From contig JAPEIS010000005.1 of the NCBI GenBank assembly GCA_029531795.1, positions 1,920,001 to 1,984,000 on the forward strand: a stretch of 64,000 nt of DNA. The letters are read 5' to 3'. The position numbers and the translations under genes are program-made. Below the pieces are notes generated by a model that saw only the letters and a list, made by a program, of their open reading frames with translations, was not told where the DNA came from and searched no databases. This DNA is from Sclerotinia nivalis (lineage: Eukaryota > Ascomycota > Leotiomycetes > Helotiales > Sclerotiniaceae). Positions 1-12,071 of this stretch are shown here, piece by piece. Positions within the stretch are counted from its first letter, which is position 1. Each line of letters opens with the position of its first letter.

Positions 1-2218
1 GAACAAATGTTCAAAGGTTCAAAAATTCAATATTAAAGTGAGAAAATACTAGAGCTGAAGTGGAAGTGAAAGGAAGTGAGCCAATTCACGGGTGCGGATG
101 TGGGTGCGGGTGCGACAATGTGCAAGTAATGGGAATGGGATGAAATCGAGAGGCTGTCTTAGCGGATAAATTACCTGGTGGTAACAGGGCGGAGGCTGGA
201 GAGGAAAAGATGGGGTCAGCAAGTTATTAAAATGGATCTTGAAGTATAAACATATTTTTTCTTACCTTCCTCAAGAATTAAAGCAGGTTGGTTACTCGAG
301 TAGAAAGAATAGAAAAGAGGCTTTTGAGAACTTTTGTTTTTTTGAAAAAGATTGCCAAGGAAGTCAAAGCCACAAAGCTAAAGGCGACAAGCTTATAGAT
401 CAGATCAAATCGAGTCAATAATTTAAACAAGAGTAAAGGTGCACTGTATTCTTTTGTTTTGACTGGAATTGAGTGGATGATGGATGATGGATGATGGGTG
501 ATGGGTGATGGGTGGTGTGAGGTCTTTGGTATTGAGGAGGATGAATTGATGTGATTGATGTGTGATGATAACAAATGATGATTTGATGACCTTTTTTGGT
601 TGCTCATGCAGATTTTTGGATTATTTTTTTTTGGAGGAATAGCGGGCCAAAAGAGACAAGACCAGGAAGACCGGGAATATATTATTGGTGGTGAGGAGTG
701 AAGTACAAAGAAGATGAGTCTGGTACGCAATAGAGTTGCAGAAATCAATGTAAAATAAAGTGCGAACTTTGCCGATATCAGAACAAAGAAACAGGAAAAA
801 GGGAATAGATGGCAAAATACCAAAATACAGCGATAAAGAGCTTGAGGGTTTCATCGATCAGCACCACATAAAGATCAATGCGGTGCGGCACTGGGTATTA
901 CCAATTACAAAATATCTCAAACAGATATTGCTGTACATACATTACCCCGAATTTACAACGTCTTGCTTCTCCCTTGGAATAATGGACTCAAGCACTCTCA
1001 AATACTCAAACAAACGTTGCTATTGAGAAAAGAAGTCCCGAATGGTAAGCCACATGTAATCTAGATATACATCGATACACAAAACGGAATTCTCCTAGTT
1101 ACTCATAGATGCATCCATGCATCCATCCATGCATCCATCCAAACTGGCTATATTCTTTTTTGAACCTCGAACCTTTTAGTTTGATGTGCACAGTTCCAAT
1201 GCACTATGGATTTTCCGAAAACGTCTAATGTTTGAGACGTGCCTTCCTCGGATATGAAGGGTTTTGAAATTCTCAAAGGTAAGCAAATGAGATGATTACG
1301 GTAGCATTGCATACAACTTCTGAAAGATCTCAAAGCGGTTAGGTGACATACCATCATCACCAGGTTCGAGAGTACTCAAGAATTTGCGACCGAGCATCCT
1401 CTCCGTCTCGGTTCTCTTCCACTCTTCACATATCTCGTCTCGTGTACCGTATGGCGACTTTCGTTCATGCAGTCAACGACTGATTGAGTGGGATACATGT
1501 CAGAAGTCCTACTTAATGAAACTTGGTGGCGAGGCATCGGATTTAATGAGACCTGAACCTATCACATAAATATAGAGCAATGAGCGTTTGGCAGATAGTG
1601 TTAGATCATCAATGATGATACGTGACGGCGATAAAGATCCCCCTATGTAAGATCTTACCTTACCTCTCCTAAGTCTCTAATCAGCACACCCAAAATCTGC
1701 ACCGTCCACGGGTATCTCCAGCCGTACCAGATTAATTTTTAGAGTACAAGCGGTAGTTGTAGTGTTGGTGAATATTTGATGAAAAATCAAGCTTTTTATC
1801 TTTCCCCTCGAAAAATCCTTGTACAATTCTGCATGTACGGGAGTAAATGACGCTAAAATTCGAAAAGACCTTTCTCAAATAACCCCACCAGACAACGAAG
1901 ACCTAATATCTAAATGACCTAACTGACCTTGCATCATCATCTAAATCATTCTCTAAACTTTTGATTCGACAAGAAAATCGTTATCTCCCCATTGATCATA
2001 CGGATTCCACGGAGTTATTCACCCACCAGCCTCTAGATCTATCATAAACCCCTGTCAAATCACGATCCCGCATATTCAACCCATTTTGGTACGATTCGGG
2101 GAAACGGTACGCTTGCAGTAGGAACCTTGGAACCTTGAAATTGATAGAAGATTTCCACTTTCGGCAATACATCAATACATCAACCCCCCTCGACAACCAC
2201 CACACCACTCTTTAGAGC
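1..2218. other. intergenic region, no gene recognised
   Basis: No open frame here resembles a known protein, and the longer ones have low-complexity or non-ATG starts. Two small tandem repeats are visible: a GATGATGG-type run at about 474-517 and an ATGCATCC-type run at 1109-1140. The last 200 bases are the presumed promoter and 5' UTR of the cyclophilin gene that follows. Confidence 0.6.
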
Positions 2219-3319
2219 ATGCCTCCAACTCAGTTACCCGCCTCGGGCAATCCCTTGTCAGTAATGCCTATGCAAGCTTCATCATTTGAGGAAGGTCGCC
2301 ATTTTACTGACAAATACGTGAATAGGGTCTTCTTTGATATCACAATTGGAGGTCAGTCATTGTGCACGGCATCATCCATCCAGAAAATCACTATTTCGGG
2401 AACTTATTAAACACGGAAAACGGCGGGGTCTAAAGTTAGCATTCCGGAAGTTTCGGGATGTTCCACAACATATCGTGTGATCTCTTTGTTATCCGTCACA
2501 CGTGATTTACTCCCCTCGATATTTCAAGATTTCCGAGCAGGTAGTTTCTCTCTTGGAAGTCCATCACGTGTTGTCTATTCATAATAATTTCAAATTCAAG
2601 AGGTATCCGGTCAATCTCTAACATTATCCAGGTGAGCCACTCGGCCGTATCCAATTCGAGCTCTTCGCCGATGTAGTTCCCAAGACGGCCGAGAATTTCC
2701 GTCAATTCTGTACTGGAGAAACCAAGAACCATCTCGGTAGACCCCAAGGATACAAAGGCAGCAAATTCCATCGAATTGTATGCTTCTCATTGCGCCCCCT
2801 TTCACAAGCCTAGATCTGATATTATGCGTAGATTAAGGATTTTATGTGCCAGGGTGGTGACTTTTTAAATGGAGATGGCACTGGTTCTACATGTATTTAT
2901 GGATTAAGTAAATTCGACGATGAGAATTTTACCATAAAGCATACGGAACCGGGACTTTTGTCGATGGCTGTATGTTTCCCACACTCGTCTTTTCAGTTGA
3001 CCTTTCCTTGAACATGAAACTAACCATCACACAGAATGCTGGTCCAAATACCAACGGCTCTCAATGTAAACACCTGATCTCTTCAACACAACCCTTAACT
3101 TCTCTCCCTCTACTCTATCCACACAGCCACAGCCAAATCACTAATCACATCATAGTCTTCATAACCACAGTCCCAACACCCTTCCTCGACAACAAACACG
3201 TCGTCTTCGGCAAAGTCGTCGATGGAATGGACGTCGTTCGCAAGATGGAAAATACGCGCACCAATCCAAAGGATGCACCTATATTACCAGTAGTCATTTC
3301 TCTCAGCGGAGAAATGTAA
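2219..3319 (+). CDS. cyp3: cyclophilin H-like peptidyl-prolyl cis-trans isomerase
   Basis: Six exons give a 180-residue protein: 2219-2256, 2326-2351, 2632-2777, 2832-2969, 3035-3065, 3156-3319. All junctions keep phase and use GT-AG. The product is a single cyclophilin domain that catalyses proline cis-trans isomerisation. Visible family motifs are [20 protein letters not shown], the [15 protein letters not shown] segment with the catalytic Arg, and [20 protein letters not shown]. The short N-terminal [11 protein letters not shown] segment matches the cyclophilin H (snRNP-associated, USA-CyP) subgroup, which binds the U4/U6.U5 tri-snRNP; the spliceosomal role is known for the family, not shown here. 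Intron 2 is unusually long for this window (280 nt) and the first two exons are tiny, so single-frame gene callers would miss the N-terminus. Confidence 0.93.
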
Positions 3320-4627
3320 GATTGGCACTGGGGGTACATGAGTTTCAGGTGGATGGTGGAGGGAACGAGTGAGAATGGGAATGCATGAATGAATGAAATC
3401 ATAAGGCTGCTCTGCATGGGTATATGATAAAGACGAGCCGAGAGATTATTTCCAAGGGGCAGGCAGTGCATATCGATCTAAGGATATGATATTAAGATAT
3501 TAAAGATTAAATCATGAATTCATATCTCACCTCATCTCATCTTCTCAACTCTTACGCATAACGAATATACTGTACCTCCGTATAAACATATGATACTCTC
3601 AATTCTGAAAAGGGGGTCTATTATCTAATATCTATCTACCTAGCTTCATTATATTATATTTTAAGAACCTACCTCGATAGTAGCTAGCTGAAGATTGAGT
3701 TGATTGATTGATATCAAAAGAATGAATATATATGTATGAGAATGGGTATACTAATTGGATGGATCTATCAATATATCTGCATACAGCTCTACAGCTCTAC
3801 AGCAATACCTATCTAGTAAAAGACAAGTGAGCTAGATATCCAAAATCAAACCAACTACTTCCTTACTTCCTTACTATTCCAATATCCCGATATCAAATAT
3901 CAAACACAGAATTCTAGCAATGAAATTTTATGAAAAGGTTTTCATGTGATGAGATATGTGTATGTATAAATTCCAGATACTCTATATTTATGAATTCGAA
4001 TTCGATCATATCAATTACCCTCTTTCTTTCATTCTATATATTCCATAATTATAGTTCATTACCTACCTATAAAATCACCATTCACAATAAAAACATATCA
4101 CACTCAAGTAACAGTATCAAAAAAAGTAAAGGCATATCAAAAACATTCCATTTAATTCGTCTCGTAACAAGTACGATATGATATCTAAAAACCTAAAGCA
4201 CCTAAACACCATTCTCCGAAGGAGAAAACAAAAACGAATGTAGTAAAAGTCAGGTAAGCCTAGTGGGTATCATCCATATCCATATTCATATCGATTCATG
4301 ACCATTCCAGTCGTTCCATGCACCAAATGCCGCATCCATATGCAAATCCATATCCATCATATCATCATAAAAGAAAAAGCCGTTGTAAAAAAGTAAAGTA
4401 ACAAATGAAAAAATGTGTATTCTATAAGGTCGAACCGAAAGAATGTGAAAAGAAAAAATGCCTGCAAGCTCTGTAGTGATATAAAACTGAACTCCGGGGG
4501 TATCCTATCTATCTATCAATCTTGTTGTGTTGTGTTGCTGAGTTGCCTCAAAAAAGGGGGGGACCTATCTAATCTATCTATCTATGTCGTCCAGCTCCGC
4601 CGACTACTCCCGTGCCTGTCGTTGAAC
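3320..4627. other. intergenic region between convergent genes
   Basis: The region is AT-rich with short simple repeats (TACAGC and TATC-like runs). I see no coding signal in any frame. It lies between the 3' end of the cyclophilin gene and the 3' end of the minus-strand secreted-protein gene, so it presumably holds only their terminators and 3' UTRs. Confidence 0.5.
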
Positions 4628-5893
4628 TCAGTTCACTGCGCGTCCTCGAATTTGGATCGAACGCTTCATGAAAGGTGAAACAGAAGGGAGAGAGCCGCTT
4701 GCTGATGCAATGCCAGAAGAAGGGGCTCCCACGCCTGCTTGCGCAGCAGTTGCGACACCGGTTGGTTTCGCGACACCTGAGGTCTGCGTGACATAGACGG
4801 TGAGAGTGGTGATGCTTTGTTGTGTGGAGACGGCTGTACTGGTTGCTACTAGCTGGGTAGTGGAGGATTGTTGCCGAGTGACTGAGGATGCGGTGGTCGG
4901 TTGCACATGGGCTGTTGTTCCAGCCCCAGCAATGGCTGTTGGTTTAGCAAAGAGATCAGTGGTTACGCGAAGAGAGAATGGCTTTTGAGCGGCGGTGGGA
5001 TCGACGACAAAGTGATTGACCATCTGACTCCATTGCGCAGCGTTATTGAGATCTTGAGGTGCAGCATATGCGATTTGCTCAGTGTTGACAGAGCCGGTGA
5101 TGGCGATGTCGGCGCAAGAAGTGTAGGTTTCATTGACGACTCGTTGGCCGGTGGCTTTGTCCATGGTGGGCCAGTCCCAAACCCAGTAGATGCTATAGTC
5201 CTTATTTGCTTGTGCTTCTGCCGGGATTTGAAAGTCCGTCTGGCACCAGAGATTTGCGCCCATGGGATCCGTCGGTGTAAAAGGATAAGCTTCTTGTCTT
5301 ACCTCGGCGAGAGTTTTTTTGCCGGTTGGGGTATCCACGAAGAGATCGCCGTTTGTATTGCCAGCGAGGAAGCATGCCATATCATCGTAGTACTGAACAG
5401 CAAGAAGCTTTCCTCGCTTGTCTCCACCAGTTCCATCCTTGTTCCATACGTTGTGAATGGAGCTGATCTTGTCGGTTGCTTTACTGTCTGCGGTGCCGTA
5501 TACGTACACGATGCCACTACCAAATCCCTTGCCTTGTGTGGGAGTGTCTGCCTGGGTAGGTTCAGTAACATGCCCATTCTCTTGGTATCGGACGGCAACA
5601 AAGTCTCCTGGAGCGGCGCTCAAAATTTGATACGCCGAGTCGACAGATTTTGCTCCTGGTGTCTGTTTTGGATTACAGATTGGAGTATCACTGGAGACGT
5701 CATTCAAGAGTTTGTAGAGGTTATCGTCGGGATTGTATCCGGCCAATCGGGGAACGTAAGCACGTGGGTAGCCCTTTGTAGTCATGGTTCCATTTCGTGC
5801 AATGACCCTAAGTTCGTCTGCCCAAGTGTGAGCGGTGGTTGTTTGGAAAAGCAACGCAAGAGCTGCGACGCTGATTGAAATTGTGAACTTCAT
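4628..5893 (-). CDS. secreted DUF7492-like protein with N-terminal histidine
   Basis: Single exon of 421 residues. Residues 1-21 form a clear signal peptide (hydrophobic core AALALLF), and cleavage after TTTA would leave His22 as the first residue (HTWADEL). The stretch HTW..L.VI..NGT....GYPR is what I recall of the fungal DUF7492 family of secreted proteins. Several cysteines follow (for example PICNP, ADIAI and LWCQTDF contexts), consistent with an oxidised extracellular fold of about 310 residues. After that comes a Ser/Thr/Ala-rich tail, about residues 330-405, typical of O-glycosylated linkers. There is no C-terminal hydrophobic GPI signal; the end is basic (MKRSIQIRGR). Function is unknown. 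The N-terminal His resembles copper-binding histidine-brace proteins, but nothing more can be claimed. Confidence 0.85.
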   Translation of the reverse strand: MKFTISISVAALALLFQTTTAHTWADELRVIARNGTMTTKGYPRAYVPRLAGYNPDDNLYKLLNDVSSDTPICNPKQTPGAKSVDSAYQILSAAPGDFVAVRYQENGHVTEPTQADTPTQGKGFGSGIVYVYGTADSKATDKISSIHNVWNKDGTGGDKRGKLLAVQYYDDMACFLAGNTNGDLFVDTPTGKKTLAEVRQEAYPFTPTDPMGANLWCQTDFQIPAEAQANKDYSIYWVWDWPTMDKATGQRVVNETYTSCADIAITGSVNTEQIAYAAPQDLNNAAQWSQMVNHFVVDPTAAQKPFSLRVTTDLFAKPTAIAGAGTTAHVQPTTASSVTRQQSSTTQLVATSTAVSTQQSITTLTVYVTQTSGVAKPTGVATAAQAGVGAPSSGIASASGSLPSVSPFMKRSIQIRGRAVN

Positions 5894-8533
5894 ATTGGAG
5901 ATATTTGTTTTTGGAGTGTTTGTGTTTGAGTGATCGACACGATGGTTTTCTTGCCTGAAAGGTTGTGTGTTTGATATATGTACTTTAAGGTTCGAGCTCT
6001 GCTTCTTTTGATCGAGTGCTTTGTAAAGGTTTGTTTGATTTGGAAACGTGTTATATTGTAAGAAGTAATTGTTGGTTGATTTAGGAAGAAAAAATTAAAA
6101 GGTTATTGTGTAGAACTTTATAGATGATTCCCGACCAGCGTGAACATTGTTTAGTATGACTTGACTGAACAAAAGATGAACAATGAATGACTTCGAGTAA
6201 TAATGACTGTTGTGGCTAGACAAAGGTCACTGTATGAATCGGCAATTCTTTATTGTGATAGAGAACAATAGCGTAACTCCCAAGCAGATTCGAGTGAATG
6301 TGTTCGACTTGTTGAGAAGAAATAATAGAACAAAGCAAAGCAAGATAGCATCAAAGAGGATTGAAAAGTGAAAGTCCTTGGCATATTCTTTTGTTTTGTA
6401 CTTTCAGAGACAAAAGAAAAATGCAGAGAACGTATTACAACCGACTGACTGATGCAATTGAAAGGAATGGACAATGATTGGGGAGCAAGTTTTCGGGACT
6501 GTTTCTTGTAAGTAATGAATAAATAGAATCAAAACTAAACAATTGGCACACAGGAAAGCTCGATAATTTCGACAGTAACTAGATAACCTCCAAGTACCCT
6601 CCAAGTGGAGCAAAGTTTGTAAGGAGAGAACGACCCAGGTCCTATCATCGACCCCAAGTATGAATATTCTGATGTTGGAAACATTTTTCTGATAATGTTT
6701 TGAGATGCGTTTTTGCGGGGTTATGCAAGGGGTTTTCGGGAGCGAAATGCTTGGTTGATGGTCAAAGTTTTTTCGCCCTTAATAACCACAACCAATCATG
6801 AGAGTCCCGCAAGGTCTGGATGGAAACCGTAAGGCTTGCTTCAATCACCAACCGATTATTATATTTTAAATGATCTGTGGCACATTCGTAGTTTGGAGGG
6901 TCGGAGATTTGAGGTATTAAGATAATTCAAGTGGCTTTAGTAGGCGCATAACCAAGAGATTGTGGAATAACTGTCCAGGCGTAAAAGTATTCATCGATGA
7001 TGCCTCACTTCGAATGGGTGGAATAACCGCTGCCCTCTTGTAACACCACATCATCATCACACTGGAGTACGATACCTAGGTAGTAGTAGTAGTAGATAAC
7101 ATATTGATGTTCAGACCATATCATTTATATTGGTGTAGGGAAGTACCTGGTAGATAATGCCTTCGTGTTAAGATAATATTAAATCCTCTGATGTTTTGGG
7201 AATCATGCGATAGAGTTTTTGCAGGTCGTCCTGTCCCATCTGAGGTTTACAGATGATCCAGCGTGCGACAAGGTGTGTAGATGTTGAGATGGAATTACAA
7301 ATGTTCAAACAAACATCTGGACAGGTTCAACCTGTAATTTTTGGTGGGCGTGTACTCAATGTCGTGTTTCAGAAATCTCCGTAGGGTTCTTTGAAGTAGA
7401 AGGGAAAGGAGGGAAAGGCAATCTGTAACGAAGAATGATCGATTATCGCGGCCATTGTTTCAAACTTGAGAGAAACAATGTAGCGCGGGACTTCCTGGAT
7501 CAGATCTAGATGTTTGGTAAAGAAGGCTCTAGGGACTACTACCTACAACTGACAAGTTGTAGCTGTAGGGAAGCGCACTTTTGAGTCATGTCGGAGAAAA
7601 CACGGACGCTATAGAATAACTTCTGATCTTCTGTAGAATATTTGAAGGGTCTGAATAGATCTGAAGATATTGTGTTCTTTAAAGCTTCAGCGTACTTGAT
7701 AAATATTGACATACAGGGTACTGTCTGAACACATTGATGAATACTTGGAAGGAGCAAGAGAGATAAGAGGAAGATGGAAAGATATTGAATTGTTCAAAAG
7801 GGAAAGCGGAAGCGGGTTTACATTTACCCCAAAAGACAAGATCTTAGATCTCCAAGCTTAGCTAAATCAGCCCTTTAACACGCACAGGCCGTTCCAGAGT
7901 CTAGATCAGCGCCCCACTATTAAAACTGCTACAACAACTACGGAGTACTCGAGTATATCAATTATATCAATTAGTATAACTTACAAAGTAATAATCATTT
8001 CAAACCGCATCATATGTGAAACTACTTATTGGATAATACAGGTATTTCTTTCATACCACGACTTTGCATTCTACCTCATATAAATCAACTACCTGTCGAG
8101 CAATGAGTACACAAATTTCCTTCATCTTTTTCATCTTTCTCATCAATATGTTGATAGCATTAACCTTCCTTAGTGAACAGCAAATGGAATGAATGAATGA
8201 TATCACCTGCAGACACAACTCACATAGGTCAACCAGAGGTCGACAAGTGAATCATCATCATATTCCGTGACTTCCAAGGTCAAGTTCAAAGGACGATTCA
8301 TTTAGCTGAGTATCCTCCTGACTCTTCCGGAACAGCCTTGAAGAACTTATTGATAGCCATCAACACCACCACCACCACAACAACGGCAGCAGCTAATAAT
8401 TTGTTACGAAACTTTTGGTACCAAAATATCTTTCCTTTCTCTAGAGAGATTCTAGACAATATCCTCCTGCGTTTCTCGTTGTCTGGGAATTTTTAGAACA
8501 ATTGCTGGCTTAAGCTTATGGTCAACAAGCTTT
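5894..8533. other. intergenic region, promoter side of the secreted-protein gene
   Basis: No recognisable gene. The first few hundred bases are the upstream region of the minus-strand secreted-protein gene. A short TAG trinucleotide run occurs near 7081-7096. Open frames here are short, lack family resemblance and begin at weak or non-ATG codons. The right end grades into the decayed metallo-beta-lactamase-like gene, whose true 5' end cannot be fixed. Confidence 0.45.
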
Positions 8534-9815
8534 GTGAGCAGAAGGTTAAATCTTTCTACATTTATCGTTTCTGAAGATGATGTATATGGAGAGCAACCAT
8601 ATATCTACGTCAAGCTGTATTCCAACTACGTGTTTATAACGGATACAGAATGCAACTCTCCTCGAGACATAACCGCCAAACCTACATCCCTACGCCAATT
8701 CATTTAAGAATACCCCATTCCATCCTACAACAATCGCACTTTGAACCCGAATGGTGAGAAACATATATCATAATCTGCACTCATTGTCATTATGATCACG
8801 TCCTTGGTCTTCCAGAGTTTCTATCGTCAAAACCTACCATTGTAGCATCAGAGAATGGTAAATCTTTCATTCTAGAAGACCTACCGACAAACTCTCTTTG
8901 CAAGTACATGAATGCATCGAACCCAAATTACGAATTGTCGCATTGGGCTCGTCAACTAGAGTGCTCCTCGATGCACAATAACCACTTTCGCACCCAGTTC
9001 ATACAAATTCCAGGCGTAAGCTCGCTCGACTTCATATCGCACTCCTGGATGTTCAGCTTTCTTTTGAAGTTTTATGTAATGCATTCTCTTCAATTTTCAT
9101 TTTCTTTCGAATCTTCCTTGCTAGGCAATTACTGATTCCCCGGTGTTAGCATACACCTGACTCTCTTGCCTGGTATGATATCGAAGAACACTACTGGTTT
9201 GTTGGGGATACTCTCTACACAGGACGCAGAGACCGGCCATACCCGAGCTTCCAGATACGGTCGGTCAAAGGCCTCATCTACCTTCTAGTCAAGCCACAAT
9301 ACTTTTCCCGGAAGAAGGAGGCAATCGGATTCAATACATGATATCGGTTAAATTAATCTCATCTTTTCACAAAACATCGAAATTCTGACCTCAGTCGACT
9401 ACATGGATCGAGTGAGACAGCGGCACCAAGAGTACGACTTGCATGTGGCCATTTGACATGTGCAGTGGATGCTGAAGAGATAATTCTCGAGGTACAAGCC
9501 TTATTTGGGAGAATAATCACAGGCAAGGTTCCAGTGGAAGAGGCTGACGTGAAAAGAGGGGTAATACATGACTATTGACTGGAAAATGATGAGTCCAGGT
9601 ACGGAGTTATGGCACCTCAACATCTTGCCGAGGAGGCGAGAATACAATTTCGACCCAAGCAACGAGTACTTCGCGAAGTATTGGCTTTTCAGCCTCAGTT
9701 GTCTTGGTACATCAGCCATTACAAGGGCAGTTCTCTAGCTGCAGAATACGCTACCTCAATTCGCGATCCATGCAAGCCATCAAAAGATTCAAAAGGAACA
9801 CATCGTTCTTCTTGA
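8534..9815 (+). pseudogene. broken metallo-beta-lactamase-fold hydrolase gene
   Basis: Three reading frames in succession encode pieces of one MBL-fold protein in the right order. Block 1 (8534 to about 8765) holds an N-terminal beta-strand region (SEDDVYGEQPY, FITDTECNSPRD) and is interrupted by TAA at 8705. Block 2 (about 8770-9133, shifted frame) holds THCHYDHVLGLPEF, the HxHxDH metal motif of the fold. Block 3 (9150-9341, shifted again) holds HTPDSLAWYD and FVGDTLYT, the downstream His and Asp motifs, and ends at TGA. Block 4 (9447-9815) starts with GHLTC, the final His motif, has an internal TGA at 9576 and then stays open to 9813. A short intron could explain one shift (about 9070-9125) but not the in-frame stops. 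I infer a once complete hydrolase, now nonfunctional. The substrate is unknown. Confidence 0.8.
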
Positions 9816-12071
9816 CCGCTACAATGCATGCAATTTCAAGGAATAATTGACATACAAATGCATTTGACATTGACATATATGCACCGCAGAAACACGTGCT
9901 TTATCCCCCTTTTGTACTCTCTTGATACGTAAGTCATGAAACGCATCTGAAATAAACGTTGATTGAAACGTTGCATTGCCTTTGAATATCCGAGCTACCT
10001 TCCGTAGGTCAGATGGTACTAAGGGTATTGCATAACATTTAATTCATTTAAGCGTTTCCCAAGATTTCCTTCAAAGAATAGTCCAAGATCGGCTATCTTG
10101 CCAAGAATTTGCATCGTAAATACATCAGATGAGACATGCATCCCATGCTACCAACCCGGATCTACAAAATCGGAAAGGCGCAGTACCCCTCCACCGAAAT
10201 GAAAAGGCCTCAAAGGCACGTGAGATACTCGTGTGATAGTTTGGTGGATGTGCTGTCACGGAAAGGTGCAGGTTCCAAGGGTACGAAAACCGCTCGGATA
10301 GGTGCAGAAGTACCCAGGTTGTGAAAGACGGGATGGTAATGGAGATGAGAGTCGGAGAATTGAATCTTGAGAAGCGATGCTGTGAGATTATATTTTGTGT
10401 TTCGTGGTTTCACAAAGGAATCTCAGTCTAGATGAGGGAAGAAAAGGGGCTTGAAGCAATGTCACAGAATTGTTGATAAAATTAGCTGAAACATACAGGT
10501 TCCGGCGAATCAATAGCGAGCCAATGTACTTAAACGCCAGTCCTCACTTTCGCTTGTCTAGCTGTCAGAAGGAAGAAGCAAGTTCACCTTGGACGTTGCA
10601 CATGAAAAGCAAACGCCGAACTCATTTAGTTCATCCGGACATTTCCGACCGGTTATCCTTTCCGCCCGCGCACTAGAATATGTCAATTGTCAATTGATCT
10701 ATCAAATTGTAGCCAGCGATAGGCACATGTGAAAAGGGACTATCTGGGGAAGATAAGCAAGTATCTGATCCTGTCACAAGTATCGATGAAGCTTTTCGGC
10801 ACTCTCCCCTCCATGCCCATGTTTTTGACCTTTTCGCATAGTCCCCGGGACTATTACCTCCCTCCCAACAACCCAATTGCATTCACTCACCATGCATTTT
10901 CAGCTCATTTTCTCCTACGTACTTCTGCAGCTTGAGGAGAGATTCGGAAAGCAATAATAATCGTAAGACAAACTCAAACCTCGCCTCTTTCATGATTGTC
11001 CATCCCCGGTGGCTTTCATCAAGCATAGTGGCGCATGGAAGTGATTGGGGTACAAACTATCAAATCATATACTACATCGGCCCAAGATTCCTTTCCAATA
11101 TTTTCCCTACCAAAATACCACCGACAAAGCTGTCGTATAACCCGATATGCACACCACAATGCAGAACCCATGAAGTGCCATTTCTACTATTGTTCTCACC
11201 GTGATACTGCATACACTTTGCAGTAATCAGTACTTTTGTCGTTTATCACCATTGCTGTGGTATGCTAACGTGACAATGTCATATTGTACCTTAAGTATGA
11301 AGTTGATTTCCGGCTTTTGCAAGCTGTATTCTTCTTATTCTTATGAAAATATCTACACTACACTATTTTAGCATAGCTTTCTACTCATTATTAGTTTTCC
11401 GGTTCTCAGGTATCTCGTGTCCCTGCCCAAATCTCCGGCGCAACCTACTTTTCTTCGGAAGGTTGATTTGTTTGCTCTAACAGACTTTCCACCCACGCAA
11501 TATTTGGCAATCACTCATACTGAACTCCTATCTGAAATCTCCTGGCAGAGAATCAGTGGTATTCGGTACCCGCAGGTCGGCTTTGGTATCACACTTCATA
11601 CTCATTACTTTCCTCTTCATTATATTATAAAGAGCTGGCAAATCTAGTGTTCTGTGAATCACAACCTGGCTCCAGGACTTAGATGGTTTGTGAATGAAGA
11701 AGTCTGGAGTTATAAATATTGTGATTTGTTCATCCACCGGCATTATACAGTTGAAGCGAACAAATCACGGTGGACTCCTAGAGAGAAATTACGGCTGTGT
11801 TCAAGTCTAATCATTCACCTCTACGGAAACCTCCAAAGAAATTGGATGCCATAACTAGCCGGTCGCCTAAGATCAGCCTACAGTACAGATCGAACCATAA
11901 GGTTGAGCCTCTGAAGTTGTTGGAAACACTTCTGATTCTGATTCTGCCTACTTCGACAACCCTTCCACAACCTCTAACAAGAAGCAAAAGCAAAGAAGTA
12001 CTTCCTCTGATCTTCTTTTGATAACCTGCAAATAACAGCAAAAACAACATAAATCTTCAACTTTCTCAAAC
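9816..12071. other. intergenic region upstream of the permease gene
   Basis: I recognise no protein family in any frame. Several ATG-started frames of 60-90 codons exist but look random in composition. The 3' part must hold the promoter of the NCS1 permease. Given the gene relic just upstream, further unrecognisable decayed sequence is possible. Confidence 0.45.

Noticed and set aside
16..120. Possible telomere- or CRISPR-like repeat from GGTGCGGATGTGGGTGCGGG near the left edge
   Set aside because: It is only a short G-rich degenerate run, with no regular unit and no spacers; CRISPR is not expected in a fungal nucleus.
4901..5878. 325-codon plus-strand frame
   Set aside because: It lies wholly antisense to the secreted DUF7492-like gene, whose frame has a signal peptide and conserved character; the plus frame reads as unordered Cys/Val-rich sequence.
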